Shown here piece by piece: positions 33,908 through 46,258 of a stretch of DNA of 64,000 bases (its first letter is position 1; each line of letters opens with the position of its first letter). Below the pieces are notes generated by a model, which was given only the letters and a program-made list of their open reading frames with translations, had not been told where the DNA came from and made no database searches. The DNA is from Citrus sinensis (Eukaryota > Streptophyta > Magnoliopsida > Sapindales > Rutaceae). Location of the stretch: contig NC_068559.1 in the NCBI RefSeq assembly GCF_022201045.2, forward strand, positions 868,001 to 932,000, in the 5' to 3' direction. Position numbers and translations under genes: made by a program.

Positions 33908-33915
33908 TATAAATA
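33908..33915 (+). promoter_or_regulatory. TATA box of the SABATH gene
   Basis: TATAAATA lies 58-65 bp before the start codon of the methyltransferase gene, a normal plant core-promoter distance. Confidence 0.6.
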
Positions 33916-33972
33916 TCGATATTGCCAATAAAGTGAACTCACAAACGATTGAGGCAAATTATAAGACTCAAC

Positions 33973-36170
33973 ATGGATGTAAAGGAAGTGCTCTTCATGA
34001 ACAAAGGAGATGGCGAAAATAGCTATGCTCAAAACTCTCCGTTTACGGTGTGTGCATTCGTTTGTTTGTTTGTTTCTTTCTTTCTTTCTTAAATATTCGT
34101 AGTTAAATAACCATCAGTCTCCATGTATATATAAATGCAATGCAGCAAAGGGTGATCGAATTATCAAAGCCAGTACTCGAGAGTGCAGTTCAATCTCTCT
34201 TCGGAGAAGAAGTTATCTGGAACAAAGTATTCAACGTAGCTGATTTGGGTTGTGCTTCAAATGCAAGCACGTTTTCGGTGATGTCTAGTGTCATCGAAAA
34301 TGTACTAAAGAAATGTGTGGAGTTAAATGCTCCAATACCGGAGTTTCAATTGTACTTGAATGATTTGCCGGGTAACGATTTTAACACACTGTTTAAGGGA
34401 CTCTCCAGCTTTGCTGATAGATATAATGATGCGTCACTGTTTATGATGGGGGCTCCTGGTTCTTTCTATGGCCGGCTTTTCCCGACCAACAGCTTGCAGC
34501 TTGCTCATTCCTCCTATGGGGTCCATTGGCTCTCTAAGGTGCATTTCTCAATCTTAAAATGGAAGCTATGACAAATCAACTTTACTTCTAAAATATTTAC
34601 TAAACACTTTAACAACTTAATTTTGACAACCCGGTTTTGAATGTTTATGCTAAGAATTAAGATGATTATAGAGAAGAAAATTTGGTTATTGAGAAAATTA
34701 ATTTGCAGAGCGATTCCGTCGCTACTTGTCAAAATCTACCATATAAGAGTGATTTTGATCAGTTTGAAACATTCACAAACTGATTGTTAACACCAAAAGC
34801 TTTCTTGATGGGTATACCCAGATAATCTAATTACTTGAACAGAATTTATATATTGGTTCCTGATTAGCTAAAACTAATTATGGCATGGAATAAAATGAAA
34901 TGAAAGGTACCAAAATTGACGGATGAAGCGGGGTTACCGCTAATTAACAAGGGGAAGATATTCATATCTAAGACAAGCCCTGTTGCTGTAAAAGAAGCAT
35001 ACCTTAGACAGTTTGAAGAAGATTTCAGCTTGTTTTTGAAGTCACGCTCACAAGAGATGGTGCCCAATGGCCGTCTTGTCTTGGTTTTCAATGGACGGCC
35101 ATCTGCAGACTTTACAAGAGACTACTGCTATCCAATTCCATGGGAATCTTTATCTGAGGCCATTGCTGCCATGGTCTCTGAGGTACGCAGTAACTTCCAA
35201 TCTTTTCTAAGTTCACTCAAACTTGATAGAACACTAACACTTTCATTTTGACCTTAGTTAAAATATTTTATCTCTTAATTCATTTCGCTCTTGTTACGTA
35301 CGTTGTCACAAAGATACGGTTTATTATATTATTGTTATCTTCTAAATTATGACGTGCGTGATACATACCTCGTTTTAATTATGCGTACAACCCATTTTGA
35401 ATACTCTAGTGTTAATCAATGTTTTAATGTTAGAAACGAAATGAGATATTAAAATTTATAACCAACTCAAGTCGCGGAAAATTTTCGATAGAAATAAAAT
35501 TATATGCAATTAATATTAATCTCCTTAACTTTTTAATCAGAGCATTTTCATATTGAGCAATACTCTATTTATAAAGTCTATTGATGTAGTGGTATTTTAT
35601 TATGTACGTACGCCTCATGCCATTCATTATGTAAAAATGAAATAATAATAAATATCCAATTGATTCATGAGGGTTTACAGTAAATTTTTCATAATTATTG
35701 GGAATACAAATTATTCGTAACTGTTTTGAGTTTTCAGATGAATCAGGTCAAATAGTTAACTAGCGTTAAAGAATCGGTAAATGAACGCAGAGTCAATAAT
35801 ACTTGTTCTTTTGTTTTTTTGCAACATGTAGGGACTGATTCAAGAAGAGAAGTTAGACTCCTTTAATGTGCCAGTATATGCCCCATCACAGAAGGAGCTC
35901 AAGGGTATAGTGAGCAAAGAGGGATCGTTTGAACTTGAGCAGCTGGAAACATTTCCAATTAATTTTGGAGACAAAAATTTATCGGATAAGCTTTTCAAGA
36001 ACATGAGATCCGTCACAGAGTCCATGATTTCACACCAATTTGGAGAGGAAATACTTGACAAGCTGTATGACAAGTTCACTCAGATATCAATTGAAGATAT
36101 GGCTACAAATGAAGAATACAAGGTCCTCAGCTTCCTTGTCGTGCTAAGGAGAAAGGCAACTGACCATTGA
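33973..36170 (+). CDS. SABATH-family S-adenosylmethionine carboxyl methyltransferase
   Basis: Four exons: 33973-34047, 34146-34538, 34907-35182 and 35832-36170, in frame, 360 residues (family 355-390). Exon 1 carries the SAM-site motif [14 protein letters not shown] (9-22). Exon 2 has DLGCAS (58-63), [10 protein letters not shown] (95-104) and the diagnostic [15 protein letters not shown] and [10 protein letters not shown] (to 156). Exon 3 has [25 protein letters not shown] and [13 protein letters not shown]. Exon 4 has FNVPVYAPS and ends [11 protein letters not shown]. Family members methylate carboxyl groups of salicylate, benzoate, jasmonate, IAA or loganate, or purine nitrogens. The substrate is not predictable here, and the helix after DLGC ([10 protein letters not shown]) departs from the usual PNT form. 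No break is seen, unlike the copies at 15.8-23.9 kb. Confidence 0.93.
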
Positions 36171-38467
36171 ATAATAATATTATCACAAAATAAAAATTAT
36201 ACGGTCAGCGCAGTCATTTTCAATAAGAAAATTCTTTCTTTTATCTTGGAGTGCTGCGGTTTCTCTGTCAAGCCCCCAAGTTGTATTGTTGCTTTTCTTT
36301 CTTTCAATAATTAGGAGTTGTTTGTTTTTATGTCTCAAGTCTTAATCTGGTTTAATTTATTATGTTTTGATATTTCATCTTGTTTGTTGTATCTGTGAAG
36401 TCTTATTATATGACATTTTTATCTGAATAAAAACTAAATTCCAATTTCTATCTAAATGATAGAATATTTGAATGGAAAATTAATTTTTTTCCCACAAATA
36501 CTCTCATTAGATGCATTTATTTCCTACTAATTATTAGATGTTGTATTAGAATTTTCTTTGATTGCAAATTTTACTTAGTATTAAATACTTAACATACATT
36601 CAATTTGAATTTTAAACAAATTCTTTTATTATTAGATAACAACTTTTTTATGTATAAATATTATGTTAAATTATAAAAAAATATTCTTCTCAAAATTATT
36701 TTTCATAAATTATATATCAAATGCTTACCTTATAAATATTTATAAGATAGAAAAAGCTTTGTACTAGAAAACATTTTAAATGTATATCTATTTAAACTTC
36801 AATTATATATAAAACTTTCAAGCAGAGATAGAAATGGACTAGCTCGAGCCCGACCCTATAACTAAAATAGAGGGATCTACATTTAAAAAAGTCTATCTTT
36901 TCGAATTCAGATCAGGCTTCAATGTCGGGCTCAGGCTTTGTTTGAGCTCGATCATAATTTTTTAAAGATTTATTTATTTTGATATTTAAAAAATGTTAAA
37001 TTTTAAAAAAGGGCATACCCTCAACCAATATATTAAAATTTACAAGATTTATAACTTATTTAAGTCCTTTAAAAAAAAAAGAACTTGTTTAAGTAACATA
37101 AGCATAAAAATTACTCCACTCAACATCTGAAACATATCACTATATAAATAAACATGATTAAACTGAATTTACAATTACAACATAATAACTAATATTTATA
37201 ACCTTATATGGTAAAATATGATATTTAAAATTACAACATAATTAAGAAAGTGGTGACACGCATTTAGAATTACCAATATATTTACAATTACAACATAATT
37301 AACCACGCATTTACAATTATGTTGAAAGTGGTGACACAAGCTGTCCGTCATGCGTGGTTATCAATTTTGTGGGATACTGGCTGGCAGTGGTGTGGTGCCG
37401 TGGTGGCGGGTGGCTAGAGCGGTAGGAAGTGGTGACACAAGCCTCTCTCTTGCGCGGCTGTTGACATGGTAGTGACTCGAACCCTGGTTGGCTGGCGGTG
37501 ACGCGTGACAACGTGAGTTTGTGCCACCGGCCGCTGTTCTCAGTGAGGTGGAAGAATGTTGGTGTTGCTTAGGTGGTGTTGGAACAGCCGGCAGCGGCAG
37601 TGGCGCTTCTCTTTCTGTCAAAGGTGAAAATGTTAGGGTTTGTTAATTTGACTTATGAGTGTGTGATCTATAATGTGCGTGTGTAGCGTGTGTGAGATGA
37701 GAGCGTCACGGTGTGTGATGCGTGCTTGTGCTGTGTAGTGTCTTTCACGAAGTTGTTTTTTTTTTTTTTTTATAATGAGAGTTAGGATTGAGTTGGGTGG
37801 GGCTTGAACCCTGACCCAAATTTGATCGGCTCTAATATTTAAGTCCTAACCCAATCCTTGACTCTTAAATTTGGGTCAAAATTGAAGGCTGGGTCAATAG
37901 TAGAAATAGTAAAATCCTCCACGTGTTTAGAGTTTCATGGGTCTCATCACAAATGAGGTGAATTTTGAATAACTTTTGGGGAATGAAGTGAGAATGGAGA
38001 AAAAATAATTTTCAAATTCTTAATGGGGTGGACTTTAGTTTTGTACCCCCACTCCACCCCCAACCACAATTCTAATTATATATGAATATTTTTTAGTTTT
38101 TTGTTCAATAATTTTTGTTTTATCAATTACAATGTTGTTACTAAATTTTCTTTTTATTTTTACCTAATATAATTGTGTTATAAAAGAAAACCCTACATTA
38201 TAATTTTTATTCAACCCTAAAACATTATTATTTTTTTCTTTTGTCTCTTGAAATGCTACTCTCTTCAAACATTTTTTTAGTTTTACTATCATTTCAAGAT
38301 ATTATTTCAATCTTTTGGAGATTTTTTCAAATAATTTAAATATTTTATAATATGCTAATAATTTTATTTAAGTGTCTAATTTTTAACTATTATAAAATAT
38401 GTAAATACGGAATTGGGTGAGAATGGGGAAATTATTCCCTCATGAGAATTTCTCATCTTCACTCCAC
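36171..38467. other. Intergenic
   Basis: No gene. At about 37200-37430 the pieces ATTTACAATTACAACATAAT and GAAAGTGGTGACAC recur (near 37249, 37323 and 37426). A GC-rich patch at about 37320-37620 stands out from the AT-rich surroundings but has no conserved coding signal. GGGTC/GACCC motifs near 36845 and 37790-37900 hint at an old hAT-type element without clear ends. Confidence 0.4.
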
Positions 38468-38470
38468 TAA

Positions 38471-39749
38471 CGCCGTGTTTACTTTCTGGAGTGGGAGTGA
38501 GTAGTGTGAATTCCTTCCACTCCAGTGTTTACTTCAACAATTTAAAAGAGGATTGCGAATCCCACTCCGTAGACTCCACCCATTTTTAGAGTGGAGAGTG
38601 GGAGTGGGACTCCCATGGCCACTCCCACCTCTCCCTTTTTTACCCCTTTTTCTTATTAAATTTAATATTTAATAAAATAAAATAAATAATATTATATTTA
38701 TTTGAATATTATTATTGTATTTAACTAAATAATAATTTGCATTGATTTTAAGTTAAAATTACTTTAAAATAATATTATTATATTAATAGAGAATTAATAA
38801 ATATTACTATATCCTACCTTCATTTGAAAATATAATATTATTATATTTATTTAAAAACAATAGTACTACATTTATTTAATATTAATAATCAATAATGATA
38901 AATAGTTTATTCTAAAAATAATAATTTTGTACTAAATAATATTATATTATTATTTTATATAATAATAAATTTAATTTAATTATATTTTAATTTAATTTAA
39001 TTATATTAAATAAAATAATGTTTCATTTTATATTTACCCTTCTTTTTTACCCTCCTTTTATTAAATTTACTATAATTAAATTTAATAAATAATTAAATAA
39101 TATTAAATTTATTTAAATAATATTATTATATTTAACTAAATAATAACTTAGTTTGATTCTAAGTTTACATTACTTAAAAATAATATTATTATATTAATAG
39201 GAAATTAATAATATTACTATATACGATCTTTATTTGAAAATATAATATTATTATATTTATTTAAAAATAATAGTATTATATTTATTTAATATTAATAATT
39301 AATAATAACAAATAGTTTATTCTAAGAAAATATTAATTTCGTACTATGTTAATAGTAAAAATGTTTCATTTATATTGCCCTTATCAATAATTTTTAATTT
39401 ATATAATTAAAATTAAAATTAATAGAAAATTGTAATGTACATAATTAAGAATATTAATAATTATTATAAATTTATAAATATAATAAAATAAATGTTTATT
39501 CATTAAATATATTTTTTATTAACTTTATAATTAAAAATTATAATTCTTTAAATAAGAATAAAATTATAATTTGAAACTATTTACTCCCAATCTAAAATAA
39601 AGTAAACACATAAATTAAATTTTTATCTCAATTTAATACTTCCATTCCAGTGCAAGTAAACAACATACTCTCACTCCCACTCCACACTCTCAATTCTAAA
39701 ATTCTCACTCCTTAAAATTTTCACTTCAATCTAAAAAATAAACACTACC
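38471..39749. mobile_element. PIF/Harbinger-type non-autonomous element, 1.28 kb
   Basis: The left end CGCCGTGTTTACTTTCTGGA and the right end (reverse strand) GGTAGTGTTTATTTTTTAGA are imperfect inverted repeats, and TAA flanks both sides (38468-38470, 39750-39752), the 3-bp target of Harbinger/Tourist elements. GTGGGAGTGAG motifs lie inside both ends. The core is extremely AT-rich and holds two direct copies of a block of about 330 bp (about 38650-38950 and 39060-39360). No coding capacity. Confidence 0.75.
38650..39360. repeat. Internal direct duplication of the Harbinger-type element
   Basis: The two AT-rich blocks share ATTTAACTAAATAATAA, AATAATATTATTATATTAAT, GAAAATATAATATTATTATA and AATAGTTTATTCTAA in the same order, about 400 bp apart. 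Confidence 0.75.
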
Positions 39750-39752
39750 TAA

Positions 39753-41480
39753 ATTTATTGAGGAATAGAGTGGAGAATAGGGTAGGCTTCCCCACACCAC
39801 TAAAAATCAGGTTGGATTTTTTGCCGTCCCTACCTTCGGGGTCATAAGTGTAATAATATTATATTTAAGATTTTTTGAGTTTATTAAAACAAACAAACTA
39901 CCCCTTACACTGGATGTCAAAAAAATAAAAAATAAATATATTATTCTAACGTATGTATTCAGATCCATTTAAACTTCAATAATATTTAGATTTATTCAAA
40001 TATCAAATAAAAAATAAATGCAAATTTCTCGCTAATCCAAGCTCGCCTCATTCCAATTTGAAAAGTTAGAAAAAAAAAAAAAAGAACAAAAGAACGAAGA
40101 AAAAGGTCTGTAACTTGTTGCTATTGTTGGCTGCTTGTATAACGAATCGCGATTCCAGAAAGCACTGAATATAAGATTGGGTTAGTTAGGTCTTGCACAG
40201 TTTCAAAATCATAATAGATTACCTAATACGCGTTTATTTATAGCTGTGCATGTTTTTCTTGAGCTTATCCAGAGACCCTGTGGACCAATCCCCTTTTTAA
40301 GTCCACAACAAATTTATTATGTTTAATATGTCATGAAATCATTTTCTTTTTTGGATTTTAAATACAATAAACGTATAACTTAAGCTGCTAAGACATCAAC
40401 TTAATTAACTGGTTTTCAAATATTTACCCACACTTAATTACCTTTAAAAAATAAATATAACTTAAAAGGGTTATTGCGTCATTTTTTTAAGAAAAAAATT
40501 TCTCATATTTTCCAAAATTCAAAAACTAAGTACAATCTCAAATAACAAATTAGTTGATTAGGAAATTCGTCCAGTCAAATATAGGGTTTAACTAAATAAA
40601 TGATGAGCTAAAACTTTATAATAATTTTATTTATTATGATGCGCTGTGAAACAATGTCATGCGTATATTGTTCCCCTATCTGAAAAAAAAATTATGAAAA
40701 AAACCATAACATCTAAATTTCAAACATGACTTAAAAAGAGAGATCATTATCCCTGCGGTGTATGCATGAGTGAAGAGCGCTCTAGAAATTAGATAAGAGC
40801 AAGATATTTCTAGTCTGCGCGTAACTTAATTTATCAATTTCATGGTATGATTTATAAACCCGGATCATATTGGAAATCTCTGGACACATAAGTTCTCCAA
40901 TCGCCGTTGGGATATGCTTGGATACTTTTATGTTATTTATTTAACTAATTAATATTAAATTAAGCCCCCAAACAAAAAAAAAAAGAGTCAGTAATAGAAG
41001 CTCTATCTTCTTTCGCAAGGCCCACGCTACGCGAACAAGAGGATGGTGCTGATGCATGAAAGCAACGGCAGGTACCGATCCATCAATCACAATTATACAC
41101 ATATATAACATACGTATAGGTAAATCCTAGAAAGAAATAATTTAGATGACCAATGTAAAAAGATCACATAATAAAAGTAATAGAACTAGTTTTGTCCATA
41201 TTATTACCAAGATGACATTGCACAAATCCACAGCCATACAAATGTACAAAGTGACAGCGCCCACCTACTTAGCCATGGGCCCATCCGTCATCATCATCGA
41301 CCTCTCTTCAAAAAAAAAAAAAAAACGTTTTAAGGAAGGAAAACACAGAAGCAGGTCCAGGTCCAGCACCAGCAGATTTGAACAAAGGACTAATTAATAT
41401 TTTATAATACACATAAGCAAACCAGCAACAGCCATAAACAAATGCAGGTGCAATCACGAACGTCGATGAAGCGATCAGCT
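39753..41480. other. Intergenic
   Basis: AT-rich DNA with no gene recognised. The last 80 bp (about 41400-41480) is the 3' UTR of the first PIP1 gene; ACAGCCATAAACAAATGCA there recurs at the same place after the second gene (about 47772). Confidence 0.4.
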
Positions 41481-42645
41481 TCATTTGAAGGGAATGGCTC
41501 TGATCACGACTTGGTGGTACAAAGCTGCAAGTCCAGCTCCAACGAATGGTCCCACCCAGAAAATCCACTGCATCAAACCATACATAAGATTGATCATGAT
41601 TAATTGATTAATTATCACAGTTAGATTTATTTCTACAAGCATAAATCTTGATGATCAAGATCTTATTTTAGGGTAATCAAAAGAGTAAATTAAACGTACG
41701 TGGTCATCCCAACCGCGGTCCTTGTTGTAGATGATTGCAGCTCCAAGACTCCTCGCTGGGTTGATGCCAGTTCCGGTAATTGGGATGGTAGCCAAGTGAA
41801 CCAAAAACACAGCGAACCCAATTGGCAGAGGAGCCAAAATCTAACCATACTCAATAATATAGTGATTAGTAAAAATAATCAAGTATTGGTAATTAATTAT
41901 ACAATTTATTAGAAACGGAGTTAACTTACAGGAACATGAGAGTCCCTGGCGCTCCGTTTGGCATCAGTGGCAGAGAAAACTGTGTAGACAAGAACAAAAG
42001 TACCAATAATCTCGGCACCAAGACCATCACCCTTGGTGTAGCCATGAGCTACGACGTTGGCACCGCCGGCGAGCCGCCCGTATTGGCCGGCACCCATGAA
42101 ACCCTTTACAACGCCAGCACCGCAGATGGCTCCCAGACACTGCATCACCATGTAGAAAAGTGCACGTGTCAGCGACAGCTTCCTCGCCAAGAACAGGCCG
42201 AGTGTCACCGCCGGGTTGATATGACCACCTGCGTCAAAACAAACAGTTTTAAAAACACTTTAGATATTTTGCTTATAAAATTAACCAAGCAGAGGCGCAG
42301 CCGGTACGAACCCGAGATGCCAGCTGTGCAGTAAACGAGCACGAAGATCATGCCACCGAAGGCCCATGCAATCCCTTGAATGCCGACGGTTGAGCACTTG
42401 GTATTGGACTTGACGACGCCCATCACTGTCAGTACGGAGATGTACAAGAAAAGAAAAGTGGCTATGAACTCGGCTATACCGGCCCTGTAAAACGACCAAG
42501 ACTTGAGCTCGCCGGGCTCAAAGAGCGGCGCCGGTGGGGGCTCAACGTAGTCCTTCCCATCTTGGGTCTGAGCCGCCGTCCCAATCGGCTGCCTCTCGGC
42601 GAACTTGTTGGCTCCCAGTCTAACATCCTCTTCTTTACCTTCCAT
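41481..42645 (-). CDS. PIP1: Plasma-membrane aquaporin PIP1, copy 1
   Basis: Four exons: 42645-42312, 42228-41930, 41840-41700 and 41567-41481, the standard PIP intron pattern, giving 286 residues. The long N-terminus [20 protein letters not shown] and short C-terminus (IRAIPFK) mark the PIP1 subgroup. Six membrane helices and two NPA half-helices are clear: GHINPAVT (N116-A118) and GTGINPARS (N238-A240). The aromatic/arginine filter reads F96, H226, T235, R241, typical of water-conducting PIPs. C84 lies in loop A. PIP1 proteins move water (some also CO2 or H2O2) across the plasma membrane, usually as heterotetramers with PIP2. It is tandem with the gene at 47818-49016. Confidence 0.97.
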
Positions 42646-43365
42646 TTCTGCTAGTCCCTCAAAAACACAAAACAGTCAATAAGAAGCACTTGCTTTTTTG
42701 TTTGTGGCCGTTTGATGTTGTGATGAGAATGAGTGAGAGAGTACTAGAAGTTGGGGGAAGGGGGTTATATCATCCGGATCAGGGAGTGATGAGTGCAGGT
42801 GGTGGGCTCCAATTTGGTGTATAAAATTGAATTTACTTACTTATCTTGTGACCGACCAATCATTTTCTTGGAATTTTGTGGAAATTACTTAAATGCGCTT
42901 AGACTATTTAGAAAGAAAAATGACATTACGTTGGGGTATCCTAGCTGGCTCAATTTCATCCACATCTGTAATGATGTTGTGGCCACCGTCCATCAAGGGT
43001 CAAGCAGACCGAGTGGGTGGGAATTGGGACATGATGATCACGGGATTTATTACGTAATTTCATTGCTCTTTTTAGGGCAAATTACAGAAACCAAAGCAAG
43101 TAGGTTATTTAATTTTAATTTCGTTTTACACTCTCAAAGTCTTTCTCATTATCAATCAGCTTTATTGTCATTTTCTTAATGTGAATTATGTCGGTTGCTC
43201 TGGCCTATTGTCCTTTCCGTGTGTCCATTTCGCTCTAAGGAATTGGTTCACTGGCACGACTGTAACTTTACGAATTGATGCCTCCATGAATTAGTCCGTT
43301 CCTATTTGAATGGCTTTATTTATTTTATCCGTCGTTGTTTCAAAATATTTATTTAGAAGTCGAAG
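42646..43365. promoter_or_regulatory. Upstream region of PIP1 copy 1
   Basis: Shares blocks with the region upstream of PIP1 copy 2: GTGACCGACCAATCATTTTC (about 42848, compare 49592) and CCACCGTCCATCAAG (about 42982, compare 49763). GATATAAC on the coding strand near 42765-42772 is the likely TATA element. Confidence 0.55.
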
Positions 43366-43373
43366 GCTCGGTT

Positions 43374-43809
43374 TAGGGTTGGCAAAATCCTGGGTTGGGT
43401 TCGGGTATCGCAATGTCCAGACTTAGTTTGGATGTAATTTTTAGATGTTCGGATCAAGTTTTAATGCGAGTACCTAAATTTTATATTTTTTAATATTATA
43501 TGTGTATATTTTTTTTGGTAATTTTATAAGTTTTAAATTTATTTCAATAAAATTTGATATAAAAATATAAACTTTAAGTGTTTAAAATTTTATATCTGTG
43601 TAATAAATGAGTCAAATAAATATAAATATTTAAAATAGTATATATTTTATAATATTTTTTTAATAAAATTTGGGTTCCGAGCCGAGCTCCGAATTTATCA
43701 AGTGATGCTCAAGATCGGTCTGGCTTCATACTCAAGCTGGGTAATACCATGCCCACAACGCCCGGGTGCGGTACGGGTCTGGACCAGGCGGGTATTTTTG
43801 CCACCCCTA
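43374..43809. mobile_element. hAT-type MITE, 436 bp
   Basis: Ends TAGGGTTGGCAAAAT (left) and, on the reverse strand, TAGGGGTGGCAAAAAT (right), classic hAT termini. GCTCGGTT is duplicated on each side (43366-43373 and 43810-43817), 8 bp. The subterminal zones carry GGGTTGGGTTCGGGT and the reverse-type GCCCGGGTGC. The core is AT-rich and non-coding. It is absent from the matching place upstream of PIP1 copy 2. Confidence 0.88.
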
Positions 43810-43817
43810 GCTCGGTT

Positions 43818-44194
43818 GGAATTGAAATTAGACAATTATAATTTCAAAGTTATAGTACTAAAATATTTTTTATATATTAATTATTGTAACTTGCAAGTTA
43901 AGTTGATTTGAGTTTATACTTATATGATAAAAAATCTATTATATTTTTATTAATTTTAACAAAATTATTGTTTAAAAATTGTGTTTACTATGTACTATTA
44001 ATTTTTATTTCATATTTACTATATAATATTAATTTATGTTATTTAGAGCCAATCTGACTGCACAGTCACAAAATTGATTAGAAAGTTCTAGTAGACCCTT
44101 TATTCTAAATATTAGGGGACTGTAACATTATTAAAAAAAATTACAGCCCTAGTTGATCGAAGTTATGATTTAACGTCGAGAAGTCGTCAATAAA
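43818..44194. other. Diverged Tourist-like fragment and AT-rich DNA
   Basis: About 43820-44055 is related to the Tourist-like element at 3768 in the same orientation (GTACTAAA, AAAAATCTATTATAT, AATTTTTA). Ends are not clear. Confidence 0.5.
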
Positions 44195-44450
44195 GTTCTT
44201 TTTGGGATTAAGGTGCTGTAACTTTTAAGTTACAGCTGCTATGGAAAAAATTGTAATTATGAAACAAAAATTGATAATATATAGTAAATATAAATTTTAA
44301 ATAATAATTTTAACAAAATTATTAAAGATATAATAGATCTTCCATCATACAATTGAAAATTCATATCAACATAACTTTCAAGTTACAGTAACTAGTGTTT
44401 ACCATATACTTTAGTGCCGTAGATTTTAAATTTCAATCACAAATAAACCC
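44195..44450 (-). mobile_element. Tourist-like MITE, copy 2
   Basis: 256 bp, TAA on both sides (44192-44194, 44451-44453). Ends AGTTCTTTTTGGGATTAAGG and AATCACAAATAAACCC are inverted repeats. It is related, in reverse orientation, to copy 1 at 3768-4040 (shared ATATAGTAAATATAAATTTTA, AACAAAATTATTAAAGATAT). Confidence 0.75.
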
Positions 44451-44453
44451 TAA

Positions 44454-46249
44454 GACATATAGGCAATTTTTTAACAGTTGAACTCAGAAGACTATAAAAT
44501 ATACTTAAGTACATTTTTTTTTTTTTTACAACTTGCATAACTAGCTCTCCCTCGGATAATGTTTAGGAACAGAACAATGTGTTGCTTTGTATTTATATTT
44601 TTAACGCATGAACGTCTACATTAGAATTTAGAAACCTATTTATGTTATAAAGATAGCATCGTCGTAATCAATAATTTTACTCTTCCTGAAAATACACTAG
44701 GTTATAAAAATAAATTGATACAACAATTAACTTAATTTTTGAGTATTACTTACGAAAAAAAAGTTCAGGAGTTGGAAGCGACTTAAAAATGAATTTAGAT
44801 CAATTACTACAGTAAAAAATAGTATTCTTTTTTTTTGGGTGGCGTTTATGCACATAATTTGAATTATAATTTTTCTAATTGATGTTATTCCTACATGGAC
44901 TAGAATCCTCTCATGATATGAGTTTTTCTAATATTTTATAGATTTTATACAACTTGTATTTTGGTGCTAATATATAATTATGATTTAATTATCTTTACTT
45001 TTTTATTTATTAACCACCAACGACATTAATAAAATTTATTTATGAAAATATCATATTAAGAGAGGATCATAATCCTTCCTGCATTAGGCAGCTGTAGCGA
45101 ATGATTATCTCTTAATAAGTACAAAATCATAGAGAAATTTTATGCTGGCAGGTATTTTTATATATTACACAGGACGGTAGTTAATGGCGAATTCATGGAA
45201 ATTAATTATGCCAATCATGTCAACTAACATGTTTCTTATAGCGTGTTATTGTTGTAGTGATTTGTCTGGATGATATTGAATAATCTTCATGATATTTGCA
45301 ATCAATAGTTGGGTTTGTGCTTTAATTAGCTTCGTCATTTCTTTCTGGCAAAGAAAGGTTAAATGCATCTTTTTAATTATATTTGTAATCTATTTGGAGG
45401 GAATGTTTTATGGACCTTAATATTTGAGCGAATTTAAGCTCAATAATATTCAAGCTGCATGCCCCTATATAGAAAACGATACGAGTCACGTCACATAAAT
45501 ATATGAAACAACATGAACCCATAATTTTATTACATAAACATGAAAACTATAGACAACAAAGAAGTGACTGTACCTTTTTATTGAATTAAAAAATGCACCA
45601 TCATATGAGTTAAAAAAAAATTAAAAATGCACTAAAATGACATTACTTTTTTATTTAAGTAAATTATAAAATTGAGAAATTTATAAAGTAGCCTATCTAT
45701 GAAATTGCCTCCAAACGGAGCAGGTTATATTGACACTATTTTTTATGTTAAATTTTACTCTCATAAATATAAAACACTCAAAACCTCGACCTTTCAGATA
45801 ATAAGAGTTGGCATGAACCAACTCAACTAAAGAGTTATTAACATACTTGATACTATAAATCTAATTTTCTACTCTCATAATTTCTATTCTTTTAATTCTT
45901 ATCCATTTAAAGAATGAAATACTATAGATTATTTTTTTAATAGTAAAAAAATTTAATTAGTCAATAGTAAATTTCATCCTAAATGATGTGGATTTATTCA
46001 CTTATTGGTAAGATAATTTAATTAATTCATTTAGAATTTATTAAAGATCATCAACCACTTAATAAATGATACATCACGTGCCATATAATTTGGGATAACA
46101 TTTTGGGATGTCATCACATAAAACTCTTGAAGTTTGGTTTCATTATTTGCATATATATTTTTTATATAATAAACTAGTGATTCTCTCGTATAGTTGTACA
46201 AATGTCTATCCTTCATTAAAAAAAAAAAGTAAAAGCAAACAATGTATAA
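44454..46249. other. Intergenic within the PIP1 duplication unit
   Basis: No gene. About 45170-45370 (TGTCAACTAACATGTT, TTGTCTGGAT, TTTCTTTCTGGCAAA) is homologous to about 50066-50222 upstream of PIP1 copy 2. About 45690-45840 on the minus strand has weak tRNA-like A and B boxes, possibly an old SINE. Confidence 0.45.
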
Positions 46250-46258
46250 TTCTTTAGT

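Noticed and set aside
37317..37621. Open frames on the minus strand in a GC-rich patch
   Set aside because: Low-complexity Ser/Pro/Thr/His sequence with no conserved domain; both frames are open because of base composition.
36836..37910. Possible hAT element from GGGTC/GACCC motifs
   Set aside because: The motifs are suggestive but the ends are not inverted repeats and no 8-bp duplication was found.
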